The notes beneath the pieces are model-generated. The model was not told the origin of the DNA. It did no database searches and worked only from the letters and a program-made list of their open reading frames with translations. The position numbers were made by a program, and so were the translations under genes. 64,000 nucleotides of DNA from Hippasteria phrygiana (taxonomy: Eukaryota; Echinodermata; Asteroidea; Valvatida; Goniasteridae), in assembly GCA_037893225.1 (NCBI GenBank), contig JAZGUH010000261.1:1860001-1924000 (forward strand), read 5' to 3'. This document shows positions 1-9,712 of the stretch, piece after piece (within the stretch, counting starts at the first letter, position 1; the number at the start of each line of letters is the position of its first letter).

Positions 1-787
1 GATGAGAAAATGATTTGAAAGTTGGTAGTGCGAGATGGGAAAGATAGGAAAGATGCTGGTGCTGGATGGGCGAGATAGGAAAGATTGGAAAGTTGGTGGT
101 GCAGGACAGGTGAGAGGGAAAAGATTGGAAAGTTGGTGTTGCGGGACAGGTAAGATGGGAAAGATAGGAAAGTTGGTGGTGCGAGACAAGCGAGATGGTA
201 AAGATCGGAGAGTGGTGGTGCGGCACGGACCAGATGGGAAAGATCGGAAAGATGGTGGTGCGGGACGGCCGGGATAGGAAAGATAGGAAAGTTGGTGGTG
301 CAGGACAGGTGAAAGGGGAAAGATTGGAAAGTTGGTGGTGCAAAACGGGCGAGATAGGAAAGATAGGAAAGTTTGTGCTGCGAGACAGGCGAGATGGGAA
401 AGATCGTAAAGTTGGTGGTGCGTGACGGGCGAGATGCGAAAAAGATTGGAAAGTTGGTGGTGCGGCTAGGTGAGATGGGAAAGATCGGAAAGTTGGTGTT
501 GGAAGACGGGCGAGATGGGAAAGATCGGAGAGTGGTGGTGCAGGACGGGCGAGATGGTAAAGATCGGAGAGTGGTGTTTAGGGATGGGTGAGATTTGAAA
601 GATCGTACAGTTGGCGGTGCAAAACGGGCGAGATAGGAAAGATCGGAAAGTTTGTGGTGCGAGACAGGCGAGATGGGAAAGATCGTAAAGTTGGTGGTGC
701 GGGACGGGCGAGATGCGAAAAAGATTGGAAAGTGAGTGTTTCGGGATGGGTGAGATTGGAAAGATCGTACAGTTGGTGGTGCGGGAC
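1..787 (+). repeat. Left part of the 40-bp satellite array
   Basis: About 20 head-to-tail units of the G-rich satellite, already in progress at base 1. Units carry the landmarks GATGGGAAAGAT, CGGAAAGTTGG and GGTGGTGCGGGACGGG. Bases 1 to about 140 match 2991-3130 and 4195-4334 almost base for base, including the aberrant unit that reads GAAAATGATTTGAAAG. This arm is therefore the same family as the main array. It stops inside a unit after GCGGGAC at 781-787, where the spacer begins. Several units are variants: 39-bp units with CGGAGAGTGG, 42-bp units with GATGCGAAAAAGATTG, and CpG-decayed forms. Open frames here are short and follow the repeat, so I call no gene. Confidence 0.96.
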
Positions 788-839
788 CTTAACCCTAACA
801 CTTGCACTGTAACACTTGAACTCAAACCCTTAACTCTAA
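788..839. repeat. Degenerate 14-mer lead-in with telomere-like TTAACCCTAAC
   Basis: The spacer opens with decayed relatives of the CACTTGCACTGTAA minisatellite: one recognisable copy, then CACTTGAACTCAAA and CCCTTAACTCTAAC. The bases TTAACCCTAAC at 789-799 resemble 1.5 telomeric CCCTAA units, but there is no longer run, so I treat this as chance or a degenerate 14-mer. A similar short remnant, ATTCAAACCCTTAACTTTAA, precedes copy B at 1331-1350. Confidence 0.6.
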
Positions 840-1111
840 CACTAATTTATATATTCCTAACTCGCTTACTCTATTTTTCCATCAACTTCAGGAGAGATCA
901 ACTTCAGAAGAGATCAACATTCGGCTCCTGGCTGTCAAGACCTCGAGGCCACCCAAGATCATCATGGAAAGAACTGGAATGGCCTAGTGAGATAGACAGC
1001 TTGCAGGCCTAAATCAGCACAATAGACCTACGCTGTTTAGTAGATGAGTAAGTCAAACAGTCTCTCTACCTCTGACTCTCCTTCTCTCTTACCCTCACAT
1101 TCTAACCTGAT
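840..1111. repeat. Spacer element, copy A (272 bp)
   Basis: First of three near-identical copies. It runs from CACTAATTTATATATTCC, through a central part containing CAAGACCTCGAGGCCACC, to a pyrimidine-rich tail (CTCTCTACCTCTGACTCTCC and on) that leads straight into 14-bp repeats. It is 16 bp longer than copies B and C because TTCAGAAGAGATCAAC is an extra tandem repetition next to GGAGAGATCAAC. Because 16 is not a multiple of 3, any reading frame entering from upstream differs between copies, which argues against coding. The family is unknown to me; a fragment of an old transposable element is possible but unproven. Confidence 0.85.
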
Positions 1112-1167
1112 CACTTGCACTGTAACACTTGCACTCTAACACTTGCACTCTAACACTTGCACTCATT
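1112..1167. repeat. 14-bp minisatellite, 4 copies
   Basis: Four tandem 14-mers of the CACTTGCACTGTAA family follow copy A. The first is canonical, the second and third read CACTTGCACTCTAA, and the fourth reads CACTTGCACTCATT. The last runs into the 162-bp unique segment. This is the shortest and most diverged of the three arrays. Confidence 0.9.
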
Positions 1168-1168
1168 C

Positions 1169-1330
1169 TAAGGGCCATGTCACACTAGACAATTTACATG
1201 CAATCACGTCCAACCAAATTCCACATAGGAAAATATTGAAATTTCTATTTTCACATAATTTTCTTCAGAAGAAAATTGTCTTCATTGATCAGGAAGAATT
1301 TTCTTTTCGGCTGCAGCGCTGTTAGTTGTT
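1169..1330. other. 162-bp single-copy segment between flanking ATTC repeats
   Basis: This segment begins TAAGGGCCATGTCACAC and ends GCTGTTAGTTGTT. It occurs only here in the window and separates the 14-bp array of copy A from the lead-in of copy B. ATTC occurs at 1165-1168 and again at 1331-1334, so a small insertion with a 4-bp target duplication is possible. The two ends are not inverted repeats of each other. A 60-codon frame crosses it but has no recognisable motif. It may be a fragment of a small DNA transposon; I cannot assign a family. Confidence 0.45.
1257..1277. repeat. Near-perfect inverted repeat (10-bp arms)
   Basis: AATTTTCTTC at 1257-1266 is the exact reverse complement of GAAGAAAATT at 1268-1277, with a single A between them. 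It lies in the middle of the unique segment. It is AT-rich with no trailing T-run typical of a terminator, so I assign no function. Confidence 0.8.
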
Positions 1331-1350
1331 ATTCAAACCCTTAACTTTAA

Positions 1351-1606
1351 CACTAATTTAAATATTCCTAACTCGCTTACTCTATTTTTCCATCAACTTC
1401 AGGAGAGATCAACCTCCGGCTCCTGGCTGTCAAGACCTCGAGGCCACCCAAGATCATCATGGAAAGAACTGGAATGGCCTAGTGAGATAGACAGCATGCA
1501 GGCTTAGATCAGCACAATAGACCTATGCTGTTTAGTAGATGAGTAAGTTAAACACTCTCTCTACCTCTGACTCTCCTTCTCTCTTACCCTCACTTTCTAA
1601 CCCGAT
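1351..1606. repeat. Spacer element, copy B (256 bp)
   Basis: Second copy of the spacer element. It matches copy A apart from scattered substitutions and lacks the 16-bp internal repetition. It starts CACTAATTTAAATATTCC and ends in the same pyrimidine-rich stretch, followed by CCCGAT and then the longest 14-bp array. The distance from copy B to copy C is exactly 410 bp, so element plus minisatellite forms a composite repeat. Confidence 0.87.
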
Positions 1607-1760
1607 CACTTGCACTGTAACACTTGCACTGTAACACTTGCACTGTAACACTTGCACTGTAACACTTGCACTGTAACACTTGCACTGTAACACTTGCACT
1701 GTAACACTTGCACTGTAACACTTGCACTGTAACACTTGCACTGTAACACTTGCACTGTAA
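1607..1760. repeat. 14-bp minisatellite, 11 copies
   Basis: Eleven consecutive identical CACTTGCACTGTAA units. The array starts after the GAT that ends copy B and runs without interruption into CACTAA of copy C. The last 14-mer and the start of copy C share CACT, suggesting that the element boundary lies within the minisatellite. The perfect identity points to recent expansion or homogenisation by slippage. Confidence 0.96.
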
Positions 1761-2016
1761 CACTAATTTTTATATTCCTAACTTGCTTACTCTATTTTTC
1801 CATCAACTTCAGGAGAGATCAACATTCGGCTCCTGGCTGTCAAGACCTCGAGGCCACCCAAGATCATCATGGACAGAACTGGAATGGCCTAGTGAGATAG
1901 ACAGCATGCAGGCTTAGATCAGCACAATAGACCTACGCTGTTTAGTAGATGAGTAAGTCTAACACTCTCTCTACCTCTGACTCTCCTTCTCTCTTACCCT
2001 CACATTCTAACCTGAT
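1761..2016. repeat. Spacer element, copy C (256 bp)
   Basis: Third copy of the spacer element, the same length as copy B and differing at few positions. For example GGACAGAACTGG replaces GGAAAGAACTGG, and TTTTTATATTCC replaces TTTAAATATTCC. Like copy A it has the ACATTCGGCTCC variant in the centre. It leads into the terminal 14-bp array. Confidence 0.87.
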
Positions 2017-2100
2017 CACTTGCACTGTAACACTTGCACTGTAACACTTGCACTGTAACACTTGCACTGTAACACTTGCACTGTAACACTTGCACTGTAT
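2017..2100. repeat. 14-bp minisatellite, 6 copies, at the spacer/satellite junction
   Basis: Six tandem CACTTGCACTGTAA units, the last ending GTAT instead of GTAA. The next base, 2101, is the first base of resumed satellite (AGGCGAGATAGG). The spacer thus has CACTTGCACTG-type sequence at both ends in direct orientation. Confidence 0.94.
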
Positions 2101-2505
2101 AGGCGAGATAGGAAAGATTGGAAAGTTGGTTAGGTGGGAAAGATCGGATGGGAAAGTTGGTGGTGCGGGACTTGCGAGATGGGAAAGATGGGTAAGTTGG
2201 TGGTGCGGGACGGGCAAGATGGGAAAGATCGGAAAGATGGTGGTGCGGGACGGCCGAGATAGGAAAGATAGGAAAGTTGGAGGTGCGGGACAGGTGAGAG
2301 GGGATAGATTGGAAAGTTGGTGGTGCGGGAAGGGCAAGATGGGAAAGATCGGAAAAGTTGTTGTGCAGGACGGGTGAGATAGGAAAGATCGGAAAGTTGG
2401 TGGTGCGAGATGGAAAAGATCAGAAAGTTGGTGGTGCGTGCCGGGCGAGATGGGAAATATCGAAAAGTTGGTGGTGCGGGACGGGCGAGATGGTAAAGAT
2501 CGGAG

Positions 2506-3718
2506 AGTGGTGGTGCAGGACGGGCGAGATGGGAAAGATCGGAAAGTTGGTAGTGCGGGACCGGCGAGATAGTAAAGATCGGAGAGTGGTGGTGCGGGAC
2601 GGACAAGATGGGATAGATCGTGGAGTTGGTGGTGCGGGACCGGCTAGATGGGAAAGATCGTAGAGTTGGTGGTGTGGGACGGGCGAGATGCGAAAAAGAT
2701 TGTAAAGTTGGTGCTGCGGAATGGGTGAGATAGTTGGTTGTGCGGGACAGGTGAGATGGGAAAGATCAGAAAGTTAGTTGTTCGGGACCGGTGAGATGGT
2801 AAAGATTGGAGAGTGGTGGTGCGGGACCGGCGAGATGGTAAAGATCAGAGAGTGGTGGTGCGTGATGGGTGAGATGGGAAAGATCGTAGAGTTGGTGGTG
2901 CGGGACAGGCAAGATAGGAAAGATCAGAAAGTTGGTGGTGCGGGGCGGGCGAGATAGGAAATATCAGAAAGTTGGTTGTGCGGGACGGGCGAGATGAGAA
3001 AATGATTTGAAAGTTGGTAGTGCGAGATGGGAAAGATAGGAAAGATGCTGGTGCTGGATGGGCGAGATAGGAAAGATTGGAAAGTTGGTGGTGCAGGACA
3101 GGTGAGAGGGAAAAGATTGGAAAGTTGGTGTTGCGGGACGGGTGAGATGGGAAAGATTGGAAAGTTGGTGGTGCAGGACAGGTTAGATGGGAAAGATCGG
3201 AAAGTTGGTGTTGGAAGACGGGCGAGATGGGAAAGATCGGAGAGTGGTGGTGCGGGACGGGCGAGATGGTAAAGATCGGAGAGTGGTGTTTCGGGATGGG
3301 TGAGATTGGAAAGATCGTACAGTTGGTGGTGCGGGATGGGCAAGAGGGGAATGATCGGAAAGATTGTTATGCGGGACGGGCGAGATGGGAAAGATCGGAA
3401 AGTTGGTGGTGCGGGACTGGCAAGATGGTAAAGATCGGAGATTGGTGGTGCGGGACTTGTGAGATGGCAAAGATCGTATAGTTGGTGGTGCAGGACGGGC
3501 AAGATGGTAAAGATCGGAAAGATTGTGTTGCGGGACGGGCGAGTTGGAAAAGAATGAAAAGTTGGTGGTGCGGGACGGGCGAGATAGTAAAGATCGGAGA
3601 GTATTGGTGCAGGATGGGCGAGATGGGAAAGATCGGAAAGTTGGTGGTGCGGGACCGGCAAGATGGGAAAAATCGGAAAGATGGTGGTGCGGGACGGGCG
3701 AGATAGGAAAGATAGGAG
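2506..3718 (+). repeat. Higher-order repeat 1, copy 1 (1.21 kb)
   Basis: This block of about 30 variant units is repeated directly in the following 1.2 kb. Shared landmarks include GGATAGATCGTGGAGTTGG, the truncated unit GAGATAGTTGGTTGTGCGGG and GATGAGAAAATGATTTG. The offset to copy 2 is 1,213 bp at the left and 1,204 bp after about 2865, because this copy retains 9 bp (near CGTGATGGGTGAG) that copy 2 lacks. Bases 2991-3130 also match the left end of the window. Confidence 0.88.
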
Positions 3719-4914
3719 AGTGGTGGTGCAGGACGGGCGAGATGGGAAAGATCGGAAAGTTGGTAGTGCGGGACCGGCGAGATAGTAAAGATCGGAGAGT
3801 GGTGGTGCGGGACGGACAAGATGGGATAGATCGTGGAGTTGGTGGTGCGGGACCGGCTAGATGGGAAAGATCGTAGAGTTGGTGGTGTGGGACGGGCGAG
3901 ATGCGAAAAAGATTGTAAAGTTGGTGCTGCGGAATGGGTGAGATAGTTGGTTGTGCGGGACAGGTGAGATGGGAAAGATCAGAAAGTTAGTTGTTCGGGA
4001 CCGGTGAGATGGTAAAGATTGGAGAGTGGTGGTGCGGGACCGGCGAGATGGTAAAGATCAGAGAGTGGTGGTGTGAGATGGGAAAGATCGTAGAGTTGGT
4101 GGTGCGGGACAGGCAAGATAGGAAAGATCAGAAAGTTGGTGGTGCGGGGCGGGCGAGATAGGAAATATCAGAAAGTTGGTTGTGCGGGACGGGCGAGATG
4201 AGAAAATGATTTGAAAGTTGGTAGTGCGAGATGGGAAAGATAGGAAAGATGCTGGTGCTGGATGGGCGAGATAGGAAAGATTGGAAAGTTGGTGGTGCAG
4301 GACAGGTGAGAGGGAAAAGATTGGAAAGTTGGTGTTGCGGGACGGGTGAGATGGGAAAGATTGGAAAGTTGGTGGTGCAGGACAGGTTAGATGGGAAAGA
4401 TCGGAAAGTTGGTGTTGGAAGACGGGCGAGATGGGAAAGATCGGAGAGTGGTGGTGCGGGACGGGCGAGATGGTAAAGATCGGAGAGTGGTGTTTCGGGA
4501 TGGGTGAGATTGGAAAGATCGTACAGTTGGTGGTGCGGGATGGGCAAGAGGGGAATGATCGGAAAGATTGTTATGCGGGACGGGCGAGATGGGAAAGATC
4601 GGAAAGTTGGTGGTGCGGGACTGGCAAGATGGTAAAGATCGGAGATTGGTGGTGCGGGACTTGTGAGATGGCAAAGATCGTATAGTTGGTGGTGCAGGAC
4701 GGGCAAGATGGTAAAGATCGGAAAGATTGTGTTGCGGGACGGGTGAGTTGGAAAAGAATGAAAAGTTGGTGGTGCGGGACGGGCGAGATAGTAAAGATCG
4801 GAGAGTATTGGTGCAGGATGGGCGAGATGGGAAAGATCGGAAAGTTGGTTGTGCGGGACCGGCAAGATGGGAAAAATCGGAAAGATGGTGGTGCGGGACG
4901 GGCGAGATAGGAAA
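3719..4914 (+). repeat. Higher-order repeat 1, copy 2 (1.20 kb)
   Basis: Direct tandem copy of the preceding block, abutting it. It differs by a 9-bp deletion near 4075 and a few substitutions, for example GTTGGTTGTGCGGG near 4850 where copy 1 has GTTGGTGGTGCGGG. The match ends near 4914, where this copy reads GATCAGAAAAGTTGG and copy 1 reads GATAGGAGAGTGG. Confidence 0.88.
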
Positions 4915-6739
4915 GATCAGAAAAGTTGGTTGTGCGGGACGGGTGAGATAGGAAAGATCAGAAAGTTGGTGGTGCGAGACGGGCTAGATGGGAGAGAACG
5001 TACAGTTGGTGGTGCTGGACCGGTGAGATGTTAAAGATCGCACAGTGTTGGTGTGGGACGGGGGAGATGGGAAAGATCGTACAGTTGGTGGTGTAGGATG
5101 AGCAAGATGGGAATGATCGGAAAGATTGTGGTGCGGGACGGGCGACATAGGAAAGATTGGAAAGTTGGCGGTGCGGGACAGGTGAGATGGGAAAAATCGG
5201 AAAGTTGGTAGTGCGAGACGGGCGAGATCGGAAAGTTGGTGCAGGACGGGCGAGATGGAAAAGATCGGAGAGTGGTGGTGCGGGACCGGCGAGATACGAA
5301 AGTTCTGAAAGATGGCAGTGCAGGGCGGGCAAGATGGAAAATATCGGAAAGTTGGTGGTGCGGGACGGGCGAGATGGGAAAGATGGGAAAGTTGGTGGTG
5401 CTGGATGGGAAAGATAGGAAAGATGGTGGTGCGGGATGGGCGAGATAGGAAAGATTGGAAAGTTGGTGGTGCGGGACGGGCTAGATGCGAAAAAGATTGT
5501 AAAGTTGGTGCTGCAGGGTGGGCGAGACAGGTGAGATGGGAAAGATCGTAGTGTGGTGGTGTGGGATGGGCGAGATGGTAAAGATCGGAGAGTGGTGTTT
5601 CGGGATGGGTGAGATTGGAAAGATCGTACAGTTGGTGGTGCGGGATGGGCAAGAGGGGAATGATCGTAGAGTTGGTGGTGCGGGACAGTCGAGATGCGAA
5701 AAAGATTGGAAAGTTGGTGCTGCGGGACGGGTGAGATAGGAAAGATTGGAAAGTTGGTGGTGCGGGACGGGCGAGATGGGAAAGATCGTAGAGTTGGTGG
5801 TGCGGGACGGGCGAGATGGGAAAGATCGAAAAGTTGGTAGTGCGGGACGGGCGATATGGGAAAGATTGGAAAGTTGGGGGTGCGGGACGGGCGAGATGGG
5901 AAAGATCGGAAAGTTGGTGCTGGACGGGCGAGATGGGAAAGATCGGAGAGTGGTGGTGCGGGACCGGTAAGATGGTAAAGATCGTAGAGTTGGTGGTGCG
6001 GGACAGCCAAGATAGGAAAGATCAGAAAGTTGGCAGTGCAGGGCGGGCAAGATGGAAAATATCGGAAAGTTGGTGGTGCGGGATGGGCGAGATGGGAAAG
6101 ATCGGAAAGTTGTTGGTGCGAGACAAGCGAGATGGTAAAGATCGGAGAGTGGTGGTGCGGGACTGGCGAAATGGGAAAGATGGGAAAGTTGGTGGTGCGG
6201 GACGGGCGAGATGGGAAAGATAGGAAAGATGGTGGTGCTGGATGGGCGAGATAGGAAAGATTGGAAAGTTGGTGGTGCTTGACTAGCGAGATGCGAAAAA
6301 GATTGTAAAGTTGGTGCTGCGGGATGGGCGAGATAGGAAAGATAGGAAAAGTTGGTTGTGCGGGACAGGTGAGATGGGAAAGATCAGAAAGTTGGTAGTG
6401 CGAGACGGGCGAGATCGGAAAGTTGGTGCAGGACGGGCGAGATGGAAAAGATCGGAGAGTGGTGGTGCGGGTGCGGCGAGATGGGAAAGTTGGTGGTGCG
6501 GTACAGGTGAGAAGGGAAAGATTGGAAAGTTGGTGGTGCGGGACGGGCGAGATGGGAAAGATAGGAAAGATGGTGGTGCGGGACGGGCGAGATGGGAAAG
6601 ATCGTAGAGTTGGTGGTGCGGGACGGGCGAGATGGGAAAGATCAAACAGTTGGTGGTGCGGGACGGGTGAGATCGGAAAGTTGGTGCTGAACGGGCGAGA
6701 TGGGAAAGATCGCAGAGTTGGTGGTGCGGGACAGGCAAG
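4915..6739 (+). repeat. Mixed satellite segment without a clear local higher-order period
   Basis: Variant units of the same family with no tandem kilobase repeat that I could delimit. Bases about 4915-5160 share a distinctive series with 55700-55950 and 57820-58070: GATGAGCAAGATGGGAATG, GTGTTGGTGTGGGACGGGGG and GGGCGACATAGG. The 28-bp short unit and the 42-bp unit both occur. There are long open frames on the minus strand but no gene. Confidence 0.85.
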
Positions 6740-9283
6740 ATAGGAAAGTTCAGAAAGTTGGCAGTGCAGGGCGGGCAAGATGAAAAATATCTGAAAGTTG
6801 GTGGTGCGGGACAGGCGAGATGGGAAAGATCGGAAGGTTGGTGGTGCGAGACAAGCGAGATGGTAAAGATCGGAGAGTGGTGGTGCCTGACTGGCGAAAT
6901 GGAAAAGATGGGAAAGTTGGTGGTGCGGGATGGGCGAGATGGGAAAGATCGGAGATTGGTGTTGCGGGACCTGCGAGATGGGAAAGATCGGAAAGTTGGT
7001 GGTGCGAGACGGGCGAGATGGGAAAGATCGAAAAGTTGGTGGTGCAGGACGGGCGAGATGGGAAAGATCGGAGAGTGGTGGTGCGGACCGGTAAGATGGT
7101 AAAGATCGTAGAGTTGGTGGTGCGGGACAGCGAAGATAGGAAAGATCAGAAAGTTGGCAGTGCAGGGCGGGCAAGATGGAAAATATCAGAAAGTTGGTGG
7201 TGCGGGATGGGCGAGATGGGAAAGATCGGAAAGTTGGTGGTGCGAGACAAGGGAGATGGTAAAGATCGGAGACTGGTGGTGCGGGACTGGCGAAATGGGA
7301 AAGATGGAAAAGTTGGTAGTGCGGGACGGGCGAGATGGGAAAGATTGGAAAGTTGGTGGTGCTGGACAGGTGAGAGGGAAAAGATTGGAAAGTTGGTGGT
7401 GCGGGACGGGTGAGATAGGAAAGATTGGAAAGTTGGTGGTGCAGGACAGGTTAGATGGGAAAGATCGGAAAGTTGGTGTTGGAATACGGGCGAGATGGGA
7501 AAGATCGGAGAGTGGTGGTGCGGGACGGGCGAGATGGTAAAGATCGGAGAGTTGGTGTTTCGGGATGGGTGAGATTGGAAAGATCGTACAGTTGGTGGTG
7601 CGGGATGGGCAAGAGGGGAATGATCGGAAAGATTGTTGCGCGGGATCGGCGAGATGGGAAAGATCGGAGAGTGGTGGTGCGGGACTGGCGAAATGGGAAA
7701 GATGGGAAAGTTGGTGGTGCGGGACGGGCGAGATGGGAAAGATAGGAAAGATGGTGGTGCTGGATGGGCGAGATAGGAAAGATTGGAAAGTTGGTTGTGC
7801 GGGACAGGTGAGATGGGAAAGATCAGAAAGTTGGTAGTGCGAGACGGGCGAGATCGGAAAGTTGGTGCAGGACGGGCGAGATGGAAAAGATCGGAGAGTG
7901 GTGGTGCGGGACCGGCGAGATAGGAAAGTTCAGAAAGTTGGCAGTGCTGGACGGGAAAGATAGGAAAGATGGTGGTGCGGGATGGGCGAGATTGGAAAGT
8001 TGGTGTTGCGGGACGGGCTAGATGCGAAAAAGATTGTAAAGTTGGTGCTGCAGGACGGGTGAGATAGGAAAGATTGGAAAGTTGGTGGTGCGGGACGGGT
8101 GAGATGGGAAAGATCGTAGAGTTGGTGGTGCGGGACAGGCAAGATAGGAAAGTTCAGAAAGTTGGCAGGGCAGGGCAGGCAAGATGGAAAATATCGGAAA
8201 GTTGGTGGTGCGGGACGGGCGAGATGGGAAAGATCGGAAGGTTGGTGGTGCGAGACAAGCGAGATGGTAAAGATCGGAGAGTGGTGGTGCGGGACTGGCG
8301 AAATGGGAAAGATGGGAAAGTTGGTGGTGCGGGACGGGCGAGATGGGAAAGATAGGAGAGATGGTAGTGCTGGATGGGCGAGATAGGAAAGATTGGAAAG
8401 TTGGTGGTGCGGGACAGGTGAGAAGGGAAAGATTGGAGATTGGTGTTGTGGGACCTGCGAGATGGGAAAGATCGGAAAGTTGGTGGTGCGACACGGGCGA
8501 GATGGGAAAGATCGGAAAGTTAGTGGTGTGGGACGGGCGAGATGGGAAAGATAGGAAAGTTGGGGGTGCGGGACGGGCGAGATGGGACAGATCGGAAAGT
8601 TGGTGCTGGACGGGCGAGATGGGAAAGATCGGAGAGTGGTGGTGCGGGACCGGTAAGATGGTAAAGATCGTAGAGTTGGTGGTGCGGGACAGCCAAGATA
8701 GGAAAGATCAGAAAGTTGGCAGTGCATGGCGGGCAAGATGGAAAATATAGGAAAGTTGGTGGTGCGGGATGGGCGAGATGGGAAAGATCGGAAAGTTGGT
8801 GGTGCGAGACAAGCGAGATGGTAAAGATCGGAGAGTGGTGGTGCGGGAGTGGCGAAATGGGAAAGATTGGAAAGTTGGTGGTGCGTGACTAGCGAGATGC
8901 GAAAAAGATTGTAAAGTTGGTGCTGCGGGATGGGCGAGATAGGAAAGATAGGAAAAGTTGGCAGTGCAGGGCGGGCAAGATGGAAAATATCAGAAAGTTG
9001 GTGGTGCGGGATGGGCGAGATGGGAAAGATCGGAAAGTTGGTGGTGCGAGACAAGCGAGATGGTAAAGATCGGAGACTGGTGGTGCGGGACTGGCGAAAT
9101 GGGAAAGATGGAAAAGTTGGTAGTGCGGGACGGGCGAGATGGGAAAGATTGGAAAGTTGGTGGTGCTGGACAGGTGAAAGGGAAAAGATTGGAAAGTTGG
9201 TGGTGCGGGACGGGTGAGATAGGAAAGATTGGAAAGTTGGTGGTGCAGGACAGGTTAGATGGGAAAGATCGGAAAGTTGGTGG
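6740..9283 (+). repeat. Higher-order repeat 2, first partial copy
   Basis: Matches 9713-12459 and 14138-16884. The offset to the second copy is 2,973 bp, then 3,053 after about 7945 (this copy lacks 80 bp, two units), then 3,176 near 8940 (the second copy has 123 bp more). Landmarks are GATGAAAAATATCTGAAAG, GGTGCCTGACTGGCG and GTTGGCAGGGCAGGGCAGG. The stepwise offset changes show gain or loss of a few units between copies. Confidence 0.82.
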
Positions 9284-9712
9284 TGCTGGATGGGCGAGAT
9301 AGGAAAGATTGGAAAGTTGGTTGTGCGGGACAGGTGAGATGGGAAAGATCAGAAAGTTGGTAGTGCGAGACGGGCGAGATCGGAAAGTTGGTGCAGGACG
9401 GGCGAGATGGAAAAGATCGGAGAGTGGTGGTGCGGGACCGGCGAGATAGGAAAGTTCAGAAAGTTGGCAGTGCAGGGCGGGCAAGATGGAAAATATTTGA
9501 AAGTTGGTGGTGCGGGACAGGCGAGATGGGAAAGATAGGAAAGATGGTGGTGCTGGATGGGCGAGATAGGAAAGATTGGAAAGTTGGTTGTGCGGGACAG
9601 GTGAGATGGGAAAGATCAGAAAGTTGGTAGTGCGAGACGGGCGAGATCGGAAAGTTGGTGCAGGACGGGCGAGATGGAAAAGATCGGAGAGTGGTGGTGC
9701 GGGACCGGCGAG
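9284..9712 (+). repeat. Satellite linker between copies of higher-order repeat 2
   Basis: About 430 bp of satellite units joining the partial copy to the next. It contains a short internal duplication: the series with GGTGCAGGACGGGCGAGAT and GTTGGCAGTGCAGGGC appears twice, near 9380-9490 and 9650-9740. Confidence 0.7.

Larger units (their letters stand above)
788..2100. other. Non-satellite spacer inserted inside one satellite unit
   Basis: This 1,313-bp block shares no sequence with the satellite and is visibly AT-richer. It contains three copies of a 256-272 bp element (840-1111, 1351-1606, 1761-2016), three 14-bp minisatellite arrays, and a 162-bp segment seen only once. Joining base 787 directly to base 2101 rebuilds an ordinary satellite unit with the sequence GCGGGACAGGCGAGAT, which occurs intact elsewhere, for example near 9508-9523. 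The block therefore looks like an insertion with no net loss of satellite phase. I see no clear terminal inverted repeat or target-site duplication, so its mobilisation mechanism is unknown. Confidence 0.9.

Noticed and set aside
789..799. Interstitial telomere repeat (TTAACCCTAAC)
   Set aside because: Only about 1.5 units, next to degenerate 14-mers that explain the sequence equally well.
713..1012. Plus-strand frame running from satellite into spacer copy A, ending RPRGHPRSSWKELEW, reminiscent of the C-terminus of some LINE polymerases
   Set aside because: The frame starts in satellite, has no reverse-transcriptase motifs, and the 16-bp length difference between copies A and B/C shifts the upstream frame. 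The resemblance is short and could be chance.
1257..1277. Transcription terminator hairpin
   Set aside because: There is a one-base loop, AT-rich arms, no following T-run and no upstream gene.
1143..1325. 60-codon frame over the unique 162-bp segment
   Set aside because: It starts in the 14-bp minisatellite, is short, and has no recognisable motif, signal peptide or domain.
1331..1340. Pol III B-box-like ATTCAAACCC, suggesting a tRNA-derived SINE
   Set aside because: It mismatches the leading GG, has no partnered A-box or tRNA-like fold, and lies in a degenerate 14-mer context.
1532..1741. Cys-rich 69-codon minus-strand frame
   Set aside because: It is a translation of the 14-bp minisatellite and has no independent support.
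788..2100. Helitron or terminal-inverted-repeat transposon
   Set aside because: The ends are CCTTAACC and GCACTGTAT. They lack Helitron TC/CTRR ends and an AT target, are not inverted repeats, and show no target duplication.
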